Positions 1-6,060 are shown, counted from the first letter of the stretch. The stretch: 44,107 nt of DNA from Castellaniella sp044508625 (GCA_044508625.1 JBIQHJ010000029.1:1-44107), one strand, 5' to 3'. Notes: a model not told the origin generated them from the sequence alone. Translations and numbers: made by a program.

Positions 1-236
1 AGGAGCATGCCGTGACATATATCACCACACCCGAGCGCGTCGGCCTGCGGCGCGGACGCATCGAAGGACGTATCGAAGGCCAGGCCGACCTGCTGCTGCG
101 GCTGTTGGGCCGCAAATTCGGCGAGGTGCCCGGGGCTGTGACCGAACGCGTCCGCGCGGCCACCGCCGAGCAGTTGGAGACCTGGTCGCTGAACTTCGTG
201 GATGCCGTCACCCTGGACGAGGTGTTTGCCGACTGA
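1..236 (+). CDS. DUF4351-type protein, C-terminal part (left edge cut)
   Basis: The frame is open from the first bases of the window, so the gene starts outside it. A GTG at 12 is the first start codon inside the window but is probably internal. The visible 74 residues hold a short basic linker with a repeated GRIEG (residues 15-22 from the GTG), then LLRLLGRKFGEVP and an acidic C-terminal helix ending in DEVFAD. This is the usual end of Rpn-family (PD-(D/E)XK transposase-like nuclease) proteins carrying DUF4351. The nuclease domain itself is not visible, so activity cannot be judged. The family assignment comes from the C-terminal pattern only. Confidence 0.6.
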   Translation, partial: EHAVTYITTPERVGLRRGRIEGRIEGQADLLLRLLGRKFGEVPGAVTERVRAATAEQLETWSLNFVDAVTLDEVFAD

Positions 237-341
237 TCCACTGCCTCACCCTGCCCGCCTCGCATCCGGGCCGCAACGGCCATGCCCTTTGTGGCATTCG
301 CCGACGCGTTGCCGCAACCGGCCTCCAACGTACGGTGTGCT

Positions 342-624
342 CTAGCCGGGGTCCAATTCAAACGCGACTTCGAGCACGGGCTTGGCCCATTCCGGTGTAT
401 CGGCGGCGTCCGCAAGCCTCGCGGGATGCAGGCGCTTGGCCGCACGCATCCCCAAGAGCGGTTTCGGCTCGCCGATTGCCTGCCCTTTCTCGAACTGCGC
501 GCTGTTGTCGTATACGCGCAAGTGGGCCAAGGATGGCACGCATCACGCCTTTCCAGCCTTCGCGCTTGATGGTCGAGGCGGGCGCGGTGGGTAGCTGAGA
601 GAGGGCTTCAAACGGTGCAGACAT
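342..624 (-). pseudogene. Collapsed Phd-like antitoxin / zeta-like toxin pair
   Basis: Two different frames of one leftward stretch look like the two ends of a toxin-antitoxin operon. From an ATG at 624 (with GGAG just upstream) the sequence reads MSAPFEALSQLPTAPAS, then IKREGWKGVMRAI. This resembles the first 30-35 residues of prevent-host-death antitoxins that open with 'LSQLPATPAS..K..GWRG'. After that the likeness stops. In another frame, 342-539, the residues LRVYDNSAQFEKG, PLLGMRAAKRLHP and DTPEWAKPVLEVA resemble the C-terminal end of zeta-toxin/AAA kinases. The antitoxin C-terminus and most of the toxin, including its P-loop, are missing, as expected after an internal deletion. It should encode no working toxin. 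Confidence 0.5.
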
Positions 625-702
625 CATGGGCTCCAACAGTCCATTTGGCCCATTTTATCCAATCTGGTGGCTGTTGCGGTCCACAGTGCCAAACCTGCGC
701 GC

Positions 703-736
703 TTGCATACGGACAGAGTCCGCATTGACCTACAAT
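703..736 (+). promoter_or_regulatory. Candidate promoter/operator of the vapD operon
   Basis: A good -10 box TACAAT lies at 731-736, 33 bp before the first gene. A perfect short inverted repeat CGGAC-AGA-GTCCG (710-722) sits just upstream, where an autoregulating antitoxin could bind. TTGCAT at 703-708 is a possible -35, but the 22-bp spacing is too long to be convincing. Confidence 0.4.
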
Positions 737-768
737 TGAGCCAGCGACTTTTTCCCACGGAGGTCGTG

Positions 769-969
769 ATGCAAACGATAATCGCACCACCGTCTGTTCC
801 TGTCGGTGTTGTCAAATCATTCGGGCCATTCGGTCCCAAATATCAAGTCGGCCAGCCACTCGAGCCTTTGAACGATGGGGACTGGTTGGTTGAAATCGTC
901 CTATTGGAAACCAGCGAAAAAGTGCCGTACCGCCGCACGCGTATTCTGGATGACCCAGAGGCCTACTGA
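769..969 (+). CDS. DUF5397-like small protein, probable VapD partner/antitoxin
   Basis: This is a 66-residue protein starting MQTIIAPPSVPVGVV. The start is chosen because ACGGAGG (757-763) ends 5 bases before this ATG; upstream in-frame starts lack such a site. The pattern 'VGVVKSFGPFGPKYQVG' followed by 'DGDWLVEIVLLET' and 'YRRTRILDDPEAY' fits the DUF5397 proteins found before vapD-like genes. Its TGA overlaps the ATG of vapD by one base (TGATG), so the two are translationally coupled. By position it would be the antitoxin or regulator. No DNA-binding motif is evident, so that role is inferred. Confidence 0.65.
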   Translation: MQTIIAPPSVPVGVVKSFGPFGPKYQVGQPLEPLNDGDWLVEIVLLETSEKVPYRRTRILDDPEAY

Positions 970-1247
970 TGTACGCAGTCGCGTTTGATCTGCTTGTCGC
1001 AGACACCGAGCTGCACCACCCAAAAGGCGTGGCACAAGCCTATACCGACATTGGCGCGATACTCGCACAACGTGGCTTTCATCGTGTACAGGGTTCGCTA
1101 TACGTTACCGAGCAGGAAAACATGGCAAGCCTGTTTCTGGCAATCCAGGCGTTGAAAAACCGTCCCTGGTTTCCACGGTCCGTACGCGACATCCGCGCCT
1201 TCCGCATCGAACAATGGTCGGATTTCACATCAGTCGTAAAGAGCTGA
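969..1247 (+). CDS. vapD: Endoribonuclease VapD
   Basis: This 92-residue protein opens MYAVAFDLLVADTE and contains 'HPKGVAQAYTDIGAIL', 'FHRVQGSLYVTE' and a C-terminal 'VRDIRAFRIEQWSDFT'. These match the VapD family, a compact ferredoxin-fold ribonuclease related to Cas2. The conserved early aspartate (D7) and the length (about 90-95) are as expected, so it looks intact. It overlaps the preceding DUF5397-like gene by one base and is followed after 22 bp by the convergent transporter gene. The GC content is visibly lower than in the flagellar genes, which suggests acquisition by transfer. VapD is a toxin-type ribonuclease in several pathogens. Confidence 0.9.
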   Translation: MYAVAFDLLVADTELHHPKGVAQAYTDIGAILAQRGFHRVQGSLYVTEQENMASLFLAIQALKNRPWFPRSVRDIRAFRIEQWSDFTSVVKS

Positions 1248-1269
1248 CCCCCTCAGCCACCGCGCCCGC

Positions 1270-2205
1270 CTACCCCAGCGCCGTATCCAGGAACATCATC
1301 ACGGCGAACCCTGCCATCAAGCCCACCGTCGCCGCCGTCTGGTGGCCGTTGCGGTGGGTCTCGGGGATGACCTCGTGCGACACCACGAAGATCATGGCCC
1401 CCGCCGCCAGCCCCAGGCTGATCGGGTAGGCGATGGGCAGACCGCTGGCGATGCCCACGCCCACGAGGGCGCCCACGGGCTCCATCAGGCCGGAGGCGAT
1501 GGCGACGAGGATGGATGCCGCCCGCGAGAGGCCGATCGCGCGCAGCGCGATGGCGACCGCCAGGCCCTCGGGCACGTCCTGGAGGGCGATCGCCGTGGTC
1601 AGCGGCAGTCCTACCGACATGTCGCCGTGGGCGAAGCTCACCCCGATGGCCATGCCCTCGGGCAGATTGTGCAGGATGATGGCCAGCACGAACAGCCACA
1701 CGCCGCTGATGCGCTGGTCGACGGGGCCGTGCGGCCCCGAGGTCTCGTGGGCGTGCGGTGTGAAGTAATCCAGCCCCAGCATCAGCAGCACGCCCAGGGC
1801 CAGGCCGGCCACGACCGTCAGGGCCGCACCCGTCCCCGAATCCAGCAGCGTCTCCGCGGCGGCAAGGCCGGGCAGTATCAGGGAAAACGAACTGGCCGCC
1901 AGCATCATGCCGGCCGCAAAGCCCAGCATGCAGTCCTGGGTGCGGACCCGGATGTTGCGCAGGCCGGCCGCCAGCAGCGCACCCGCCGCCGTCGCCCCGA
2001 ATCCGGCCGCGCCGCCCAGGGCGGCATAACCGAGAAAGACGCGGTTCCGGTCCGAAAAAGCCTCGACGCCGCTCGCCAGCAGCAGCCACAGCACCGCCAG
2101 CACCGCCGCGAGCAGACCCCAGGCGATGGGCTTGTGGGCACGAAGCTGGTGGTGCCACGCATTGATGAACCCCGCGGAAACCGCCGACGTGTCATTGGCC
2201 GCCAT
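1270..2205 (-). CDS. ZIP-family (GufA/ZIP11-like) divalent metal transporter
   Basis: A 311-residue membrane protein with about eight hydrophobic segments. The ATG at 2205 is used because GGGAGG lies just upstream; the frame stays open further left of the protein but that part is repeat-derived. The ZIP signature is seen twice: HNLPEG (residues 179-184) and the variant QDVPEG (209-214), which together line the metal site in transmembrane helices 4 and 5. Replacement of His by Gln in the second copy is typical of the GufA/ZIP11 branch. A short His-rich loop (HAHETSGPHG, 151-160) may bind metal. It should import Zn2+ or related ions across the inner membrane. No metal-dependent operator is evident. 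Confidence 0.85.
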   Translation of the reverse strand: MAANDTSAVSAGFINAWHHQLRAHKPIAWGLLAAVLAVLWLLLASGVEAFSDRNRVFLGYAALGGAAGFGATAAGALLAAGLRNIRVRTQDCMLGFAAGMMLAASSFSLILPGLAAAETLLDSGTGAALTVVAGLALGVLLMLGLDYFTPHAHETSGPHGPVDQRISGVWLFVLAIILHNLPEGMAIGVSFAHGDMSVGLPLTTAIALQDVPEGLAVAIALRAIGLSRAASILVAIASGLMEPVGALVGVGIASGLPIAYPISLGLAAGAMIFVVSHEVIPETHRNGHQTAATVGLMAGFAVMMFLDTALG

Positions 2206-2216
2206 GCATCCTCCCG

Positions 2217-2442
2217 AAAAATGCCCCCACGCTGCGCCTTCGGCTCGCTGCCCCCCAAGGGGGCCGTTTTTGCCTTGGGGCGGCCCGGCGGCAAAAAATG
2301 CCCCCACGCTGCGCCTTCGGCTTGCCATCCACCTCGCGGCCTGCATGCCGCTCGGATTCGCCAGGCGCGGGATGGATCCATCCCGCGTCCGGCTCATCCC
2401 CGAGGGGGCCGTTTTTGCCTCGGGGCGGCCCGGCGGCAAAAA
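2217..2442. repeat. Dispersed GC-rich intergenic repeats (two composite copies)
   Basis: The gap between the transporter and hicB contains two copies of a composite unit. Part A, AATGCCCCCACGCTGCGCC plus TTCGGCT, occurs at about 2219-2246 and 2296-2323. Part B, GGGGGCCGTTTTTGCCT plus GGGGCGGCCCGGCGGCAAAAA, occurs at about 2259-2297 and 2404-2442. Part B can fold into a G/C-rich stem and ends with runs of T or A on either strand, so it may act as a transcription terminator. Such families are common between genes in Burkholderiales genomes. Confidence 0.7.
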
Positions 2443-2640
2443 CCGCGCGCCGAAACGCCGGATGATAGGCATCATACCGCCCCGTACGGCCGGCCGGGAG
2501 GCGCCGCCGAGGGTTCGCCGCAAGGCTCATGCCCCCGCGAGATTCGTACCAGTCCGCACGGAGGATCCCTGGCATCCGGCTGCCCGCTGCGATGCCGTCT
2601 TTCCTGCAGTGCAGTGAACGGGATCGCACCCAACAGTAAT
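2443..2640. other. Non-coding stretch without recognised features
   Basis: Between the repeats and the hicB promoter I see no convincing gene. Open frames cross it on both strands, but they only reflect high GC, run into the repeat units and show no family resemblance. Confidence 0.5.
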
Positions 2641-2644
2641 CATT

Positions 2645-2660
2645 AGATATTGATATATCT
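2645..2660 (+). promoter_or_regulatory. Candidate operator upstream of hicB
   Basis: An inverted repeat AGATAT-TGAT-ATATCT lies in a sharply AT-rich patch (about 2636-2668) within otherwise GC-rich DNA, 52 bp before hicB. This is where promoter and antitoxin-binding site would be expected. Inference from position and symmetry. Confidence 0.4.
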
Positions 2661-2711
2661 TTTTTGAGTGATTCATGGCACCATGAAGGGCGCGGACATC
2701 ATCAAAAGGCC

Positions 2712-3128
2712 ATGGAAATTCGATATCCTGCCATCGTCGCGGAGGATCCCGAAGGGGGCTTTTGCGTCCGGTTCACTGACTTGGACGAGGCATTCACCGA
2801 AGGCGATTCACTGGAGGAAGCCCTGTTCAACGCGGCCGAGGTGCTGACCCTGACACTCGAGAGCCGCCTTTCCGAAGGAATGGACGTGCCCGAGCCCACC
2901 CAGGGCATCGAGGGCGGACACTATATTTCCCCGGATGCCAAGATCCAGAGCGTACTATTGCTGCGTGCGGCCCGCGGCAACCGCAGTCTGGCCGATCTCG
3001 CACGCGCGCTGGAAACGAGCTGGCCGCAGGCCAAGCGCCTGGAGGATCCGCGCCACTGGCCCAGCCTCAAGACACTCGACAAGGCGGCACGAGTGCTCGG
3101 CAAGCGCCTGGTGCTCAGCATCGAATGA
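2712..3128 (+). CDS. hicB: HicB-family antitoxin (no intact hicA)
   Basis: This 138-residue protein opens MEIRYPAIVAEDPEGGF and continues 'VRFTDLDEAFTEGDSLEEAL', the partly degraded RNase H fold of HicB. The second half (about residues 80-138) carries 'LLLRAARGNRSLADLARAL' and 'LDKAARVLGKRLVLSIE', matching the DNA-binding part of the long E. coli HicB type. A GTG at 2664 would add 16 residues, but the family normally begins at this ATG; AAAAGG just upstream is a weak ribosome site. hicA normally lies directly upstream, but no complete one is present. An ATG at 2683 starts a short frame whose first residues, MKGADIIKR, recall some HicA N-termini and may be a remnant. rfbC follows 18 bp later. 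Confidence 0.8.
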   Translation: MEIRYPAIVAEDPEGGFCVRFTDLDEAFTEGDSLEEALFNAAEVLTLTLESRLSEGMDVPEPTQGIEGGHYISPDAKIQSVLLLRAARGNRSLADLARALETSWPQAKRLEDPRHWPSLKTLDKAARVLGKRLVLSIE

Positions 3129-3146
3129 CGGACACCGACCGACACC

Positions 3147-3701
3147 TTGAACATCATTGAAACCGCCCTGCCCGGCGTGCTGATCATCGAACCCAGTGTG
3201 ATCGGCGATGCGCGAGGCTTTTTCATGGAAACCTTCAGCGTCCGGCGCTATCGCGACGAGGCGGGCATCGCCCTGCCCTTCGTCCAGGACAATGCCTCGC
3301 AGTCCGGGCGCGGCGTGCTGCGGGGCCTGCATTTCCAACGCACACGCCCCCAGGGCAAGCTGATCCAGGCGATCGCGGGCAGCGTGTTCGATGTGGCGGT
3401 CGACATCGATCCCGATTCGCCGACCTTCGGCCGGCACGCGGTGGTCGAACTGTCGGCCGGCAACCATCGGCAGGCGTGGATCCCGCCCGGCTATGCCCAC
3501 GGATTCTGCGTCACCAGCGAATCCGCGACCCTGCAATACAAGTGCACCGACTACTACGACCCCGCCGACGAGTGGGGCCTGGCCTGGAACTGCCCTGACC
3601 TGGCCATCCCCTGGCCGGTCGACGATCCCATCCTGTCGGACAAGGACCGCCGCCATCCGGGCCTGGCGGACCTGGTCCGCCGATTGCGCGAACAAGGCTA
3701 G
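3147..3701 (+). CDS. rfbC: dTDP-4-dehydrorhamnose 3,5-epimerase
   Basis: A 184-residue cupin enzyme that inverts C3 and C5 of dTDP-4-keto-6-deoxyglucose in dTDP-L-rhamnose synthesis for surface polysaccharide. The sequence shows the family hallmarks: 'GDARGFFMETF' near residue 20, 'VLRGLHFQ' with the catalytic histidine H62, 'PQGKLIQ', 'IPPGYAHGF' and 'QYKCTDYYDP' with the catalytic tyrosine. The start is TTG at 3147: an in-frame stop lies at 3126 and the family N-terminus (N-x-I-E-T) begins exactly here. Its partners rfbA, rfbB and rfbD are absent, so this copy is an orphan among accessory genes. It may be co-transcribed with hicB, 18 bp upstream. Confidence 0.9.
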   Translation: MNIIETALPGVLIIEPSVIGDARGFFMETFSVRRYRDEAGIALPFVQDNASQSGRGVLRGLHFQRTRPQGKLIQAIAGSVFDVAVDIDPDSPTFGRHAVVELSAGNHRQAWIPPGYAHGFCVTSESATLQYKCTDYYDPADEWGLAWNCPDLAIPWPVDDPILSDKDRRHPGLADLVRRLREQG

Positions 3702-3794
3702 AAAAACAGCGCGTAGGTAGTTTCCACGGTGGCAAACCGGATGCGCTGGACCATCCGGACCCCTCCAATCCTCGGCATGATGACTTCCTTGGCC

Positions 3795-3844
3795 GACGAA
3801 TCGATTCGTCCGACCCAATGGCGTATTGTAAACCCTAAGTTTAC
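3795..3844 (+). promoter_or_regulatory. higBA operator/promoter region with two palindromes
   Basis: A perfect 16-bp palindrome GACGAATCGATTCGTC (3795-3810) is followed by the inverted repeat GTAAAC-CCTAA-GTTTAC (3828-3844), which ends only 5 bases before the higB ATG. The second element is the kind of site HigA-type antitoxins bind for autorepression. The first may be a second operator or an unrelated element. No Shine-Dalgarno sequence is evident before higB, so the mRNA may be nearly leaderless. Confidence 0.65.
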
Positions 3845-3849
3845 GATTT

Positions 3850-4128
3850 ATGATTACATCATTCCGACATAAAGGCCTGGAAGCTTTTTTCAGGACAGGG
3901 AATCAAGCCGGCATCCAACCCATCCACGCAAAACGGCTGCGAGACATGTTGACCGCTTTGAATACCGCCAGCAGTCCCGACGATCTGATGCTCCCATCCT
4001 GGCGGCTTCATCGTTTGACCGGTGATCGTGTCGGGTTTCTGGCCATGACGGTGCAGGCGCAGTGGCGGTTGGTGTTCCGCCTCAACGACAGAAACACGGA
4101 ACTGCTGGATTATCTGGATTACCACTGA
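3850..4128 (+). CDS. higB: HigB toxin, RelE/ParE-superfamily mRNA interferase
   Basis: A 92-residue protein of the usual HigB size. It opens MITSFRHKGLEAFFRTG and has 'AKRLRDMLTALNTA', 'PSWRLHRLTGDRVGFLAM' and the C-terminal beta strand 'QWRLVFRLNDRN....LLDYLDYH'. This follows the beta-alpha-alpha-beta-beta-beta layout of ribosome-dependent RNases that cut translated mRNA. The basic patch and the C-terminal 'DYH' of the Proteus HigB group are present, so it looks active. The gene order toxin-before-antitoxin (higBA) is the hallmark of this family. higA follows after 13 bp. The local GC content is much lower than in the flagellar genes. Confidence 0.9.
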   Translation: MITSFRHKGLEAFFRTGNQAGIQPIHAKRLRDMLTALNTASSPDDLMLPSWRLHRLTGDRVGFLAMTVQAQWRLVFRLNDRNTELLDYLDYH

Positions 4129-4141
4129 TACTCAAGCCGAC

Positions 4142-4429
4142 ATGAACACAATGCACGACCCCGCGGCGCCCGGTGAACTATTATCCTGCTGGCTCGACGA
4201 ACTGGACATGAGCGTCACGGCTTTCGCCCGCCATATCGGCATCAGTCGCGTCATGCTGTCGAAGATCCTGAACGGCCGTGCCGCCGTCACGGCGGACATG
4301 GATCTACGCCTATCCGAGGCGCTGGGCACGACGCAAGGTTATTGGCTTCGGCTGCAAATGCAGCGTGATCTTTGGCTGGCGGGCGAACGTGCCAAGGACC
4401 GCCCCCATATTGGGGCCTTGACGGCATAG
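4142..4429 (+). CDS. higA: HigA antitoxin, XRE-type DNA-binding protein
   Basis: A 95-residue protein with a helix-turn-helix at about residues 27-60 ('MSVTAFARHIGISRVMLSKI', then 'LNGRAAVTADMDLRLSEALG') followed by 'TTQGYWLRLQMQRDLW', the characteristic VapI/HigA pattern. It should neutralise HigB and repress the operon by binding the inverted repeat at 3828-3844. The start is the ATG 13 bp after higB; a second in-frame Met at residue 4 (4151) is possible. A strong hairpin downstream (4470-4492) probably ends the operon. Confidence 0.92.
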   Translation: MNTMHDPAAPGELLSCWLDELDMSVTAFARHIGISRVMLSKILNGRAAVTADMDLRLSEALGTTQGYWLRLQMQRDLWLAGERAKDRPHIGALTA

Positions 4430-4469
4430 ACGCCAGCCGGGCAACCCGTTCAGGATACATCGCCCGCAT

Positions 4470-4492
4470 GGCCCTGCTGCATTAGCAGGGCC
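4470..4492. terminator. Perfect hairpin between higA and the hemerythrin gene
   Basis: GGCCCTGCT-GCATT-AGCAGGGCC forms a 9-bp perfect stem with a 5-nt loop. It lies between the convergent ends of higA and the hemerythrin gene, so it can serve both strands. No T-run follows, so termination efficiency is uncertain. Confidence 0.6.
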
Positions 4493-4505
4493 TGCCCTCC
4501 CACCC

Positions 4506-4916
4506 CTACAGCGCCTCAATCGCCGGATAGAACTCGCGGTTTTCGCGCAGCATGCGGGCGTGCACGTCGCGCAGGACGGTATTGGCCTCGTCGCGGAATT
4601 TATCGGGGTTGCGCGACAGGAGGGTCGCGCTGCTCCAGCGGCGGGCGAAATTGATGAAGGCGTTGGCGATGCCTTTCATGTCGTCCTGGTAGTCCTGCGC
4701 CATCATGGCCATGGCCGTGTTGCCGCTGCGGCGCAGCGAGGGATACAGGATGCGGTCCTCGATGGCCAGGTGGGTGGTGATGACGGTGGAAAGAGCCTTG
4801 AGCTCGTGGGCGATGTCCACCGCGTGATCGGTGATGCCCTGGTGCGCGAGCTTGCGCAGCGCGGCGATGCCGCTGAGGATGTCCACGTGCTGGTGCTTGA
4901 AGCGGTCGATGTCCAT
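4506..4916 (-). CDS. Hemerythrin HHE-domain protein, probable NO/O2-linked di-iron protein
   Basis: A 136-residue protein made almost entirely of one hemerythrin domain. Candidate di-iron ligands are visible in the family pattern: H8/H10 in 'FKHQH', H49 and E53 in 'THLAIEDRILYP', and H119 and E125 in 'DVHARMLRENREFYP'. The ATG at 4916 is chosen because GAGGGA lies 8 bases upstream and the domain starts at once; an upstream in-frame start would add an unrelated tail. Upstream lie a perfect 9-bp hairpin in the leader and a candidate NsrR site, which points to induction by nitric oxide. It is shorter than YtfE (RIC) and lacks that protein's N-terminal ScdA domain. The exact role (NO/O2 binding or iron-sulfur repair) is inferred. 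Confidence 0.85.
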   Translation of the reverse strand: MDIDRFKHQHVDILSGIAALRKLAHQGITDHAVDIAHELKALSTVITTHLAIEDRILYPSLRRSGNTAMAMMAQDYQDDMKGIANAFINFARRWSSATLLSRNPDKFRDEANTVLRDVHARMLRENREFYPAIEAL

Positions 4917-4941
4917 GATGGGTTTCCCTCGTCGAAGTCGC

Positions 4942-4962
4942 CGCCGGTGGCCTCCACCGGCG
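4942..4962 (-). promoter_or_regulatory. Hairpin in the hemerythrin mRNA leader
   Basis: CGCCGGTGG-CCT-CCACCGGCG is a perfect 9-bp stem with a 3-nt loop, 25 bp before the start codon and directly beside the candidate NsrR site. It would lie in the 5' untranslated region and could affect mRNA stability. No known riboswitch resembles it. Confidence 0.45.
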
Positions 4963-4964
4963 TT

Positions 4965-4987
4965 AAGATACATCTTATATACATCTT
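4965..4987 (-). promoter_or_regulatory. Candidate NsrR binding site
   Basis: Read on the minus strand, the 23 bases begin AAGATGTAT and end ATGTATCTT. Against the published-type NsrR consensus (AAGATGYATTT-n-AAATRCATCTT) I count 20 of 23 agreeing positions. It sits 49 bp upstream of the hemerythrin start, in an AT-rich island, where a repressor would block the promoter. NsrR is the usual nitric-oxide-sensing repressor of hemerythrin/ytfE genes in beta- and gammaproteobacteria. Regulation itself is inferred. Confidence 0.6.
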
Positions 4988-5031
4988 ATCGGCCAGGCAA
5001 GATGAAACATATTCCCAGTCGGGGTATTCAC

Positions 5032-5191
5032 TTGGCGGTGAAGGAACGTCCCCAGGCCGCTCGGCAGTGAGGGGGCGCCCCCGGTTCGCACAGCGGCGAG
5101 GGATGCCCCGGCGGTGAGGGGATGCGCTCCTTCCGCTCGGCGGTGAGGAAATGCCCTCGGTTCGCCCGGCGGCGAGGGGGCGCCCCCAGAT
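5032..5191. repeat. Degenerate GC-rich tandem repeat downstream of fliA
   Basis: About six imperfect units of roughly 20-30 bp follow one another, each built on CGGCGGTGAGG followed by a G/C-rich block such as GGGCGCCCCC. Several units contain short self-complementary stretches (GGGGGCGCCCCC), so the region can form a run of small hairpins. It ends at the fliA stop codon and may act as transcript end for fliA. No coding potential is seen. Confidence 0.6.
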
Positions 5192-5192
5192 C

Positions 5193-5948
5193 TCAGATCA
5201 GCTTGCTGAAGGCGGCATCGTCCCCGGGCGTGTGCTCCCAGGAATGATGGGCCAGCCAGGCGCGGATCCGGGCGATGGCCTGGGAGCGTAGCTGCGAGAT
5301 GCGCCCCTCGGTGACCTCCATCACGGCGGCGATCTCTTTCTGGTTCAGGTCCTGCTCGAATTGCAGCGACAGCAAGAGCTGCTCGCGCTCGGGCAGGTGG
5401 CGGATCGCCTCGATCAGGGCCTTGCGCAGGCCCTCGTGCATGAGCCAGTCCAGGGGACTGCCGCCCTCGGCGTGGGCCTCGCCATCGATGGGCAGGCCGT
5501 CGTCGGCGCCCTCGCGGTGGCGCGCCAGATCCTCGTACATCAGGATCTGGACGCCGCGCGCCTCCTCGAGCAGGGTCTGGTACTCGGCGAGGCTCAGGCC
5601 CATTTCCTCGGCGATCTCGCCCTCGGTCGCGGGGCGCAGCAGGCGCTGGTTGAGGGCGTGGACGGCGTCCTCGATGCTGCGCGCCTTGCTGCGCACGCTG
5701 CGCGGCAGCCAGTCCTGGGCGCGCAGCTCGTCGAGCATGGCCCCGCGGATGCGCGTGACCGCGTAGGTCTCGAACTGGGCGTCGGGCTGCTCTTGGTAGC
5801 GCCGGACCGCGTCCAGCAGGCCCATCATGCCGGCCTGCATCAGATCGTCGAGCTCGACGCTCGCGGGCAGCTTGCCGATCAGGATCAGCGCCTGGCGCCG
5901 CACGAGCGGCGCGTACTGCCCGACCAGCAGGTCTTCGGAACTGGGCAT
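5193..5948 (-). CDS. fliA: RNA polymerase sigma-28 factor FliA
   Basis: A 251-residue sigma-70-family factor that directs RNA polymerase to late flagellar and chemotaxis genes. Region 2 is seen at 'YAPLVRRQALILIGKLP', 'ELDDLMQAGMMGLLDAV' and 'FETYAVTRIRGAMLDELR'; region 3 at 'ATEGEIAEEMGLSLAEY'; region 4 at 'LPEREQLLLSLQFEQDLNQK' through 'EVTEGRISQLRSQAIARIR'. I use the ATG at 5948; the frame is open for 30 more codons upstream, without a better ribosome site or family likeness. FlgM (35175-35465) is its anti-sigma factor. The gene is divergent from flaG and separated from the flhF-flhA operon, with which fliA is often linked in other bacteria. Confidence 0.95.
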   Translation of the reverse strand: MPSSEDLLVGQYAPLVRRQALILIGKLPASVELDDLMQAGMMGLLDAVRRYQEQPDAQFETYAVTRIRGAMLDELRAQDWLPRSVRSKARSIEDAVHALNQRLLRPATEGEIAEEMGLSLAEYQTLLEEARGVQILMYEDLARHREGADDGLPIDGEAHAEGGSPLDWLMHEGLRKALIEAIRHLPEREQLLLSLQFEQDLNQKEIAAVMEVTEGRISQLRSQAIARIRAWLAHHSWEHTPGDDAAFSKLI

Positions 5949-6060
5949 CGTGGAGTCGGTGGGCTTGGTATGGGATGGAACGTCGCTCAGTATGCCCGAA
6001 AAAATTTGCGCCGTTACGCCGAGCAAACGCCAATTCACCGAGGTATCCGGAATTCCCCCC

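Noticed and set aside
1342..2646. 434-codon plus-strand frame opposite the metal transporter
   Set aside because: Its translation has a skewed His/Arg/Gln composition and runs through the intergenic repeats; the minus-strand transporter has clear ZIP motifs.
2664..2711. GTG start giving hicB 16 more residues
   Set aside because: HicB proteins begin at the later ATG (MEIRYPA), and the added residues cover the promoter-proximal DNA with no family likeness.
5032..5191. Tandem units read as a possible CRISPR array
   Set aside because: Units are contiguous and degenerate, without unique spacers of constant length, and no cas gene is nearby. VapD resembles Cas2 in fold only.
6010..6017. Another GCCGTTAC octamer upstream of flaG
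   Set aside because: The expected -35 box 11 bp upstream reads TATGCCCG, unlike TAAAGTTT. The real promoter is at 6061-6087.
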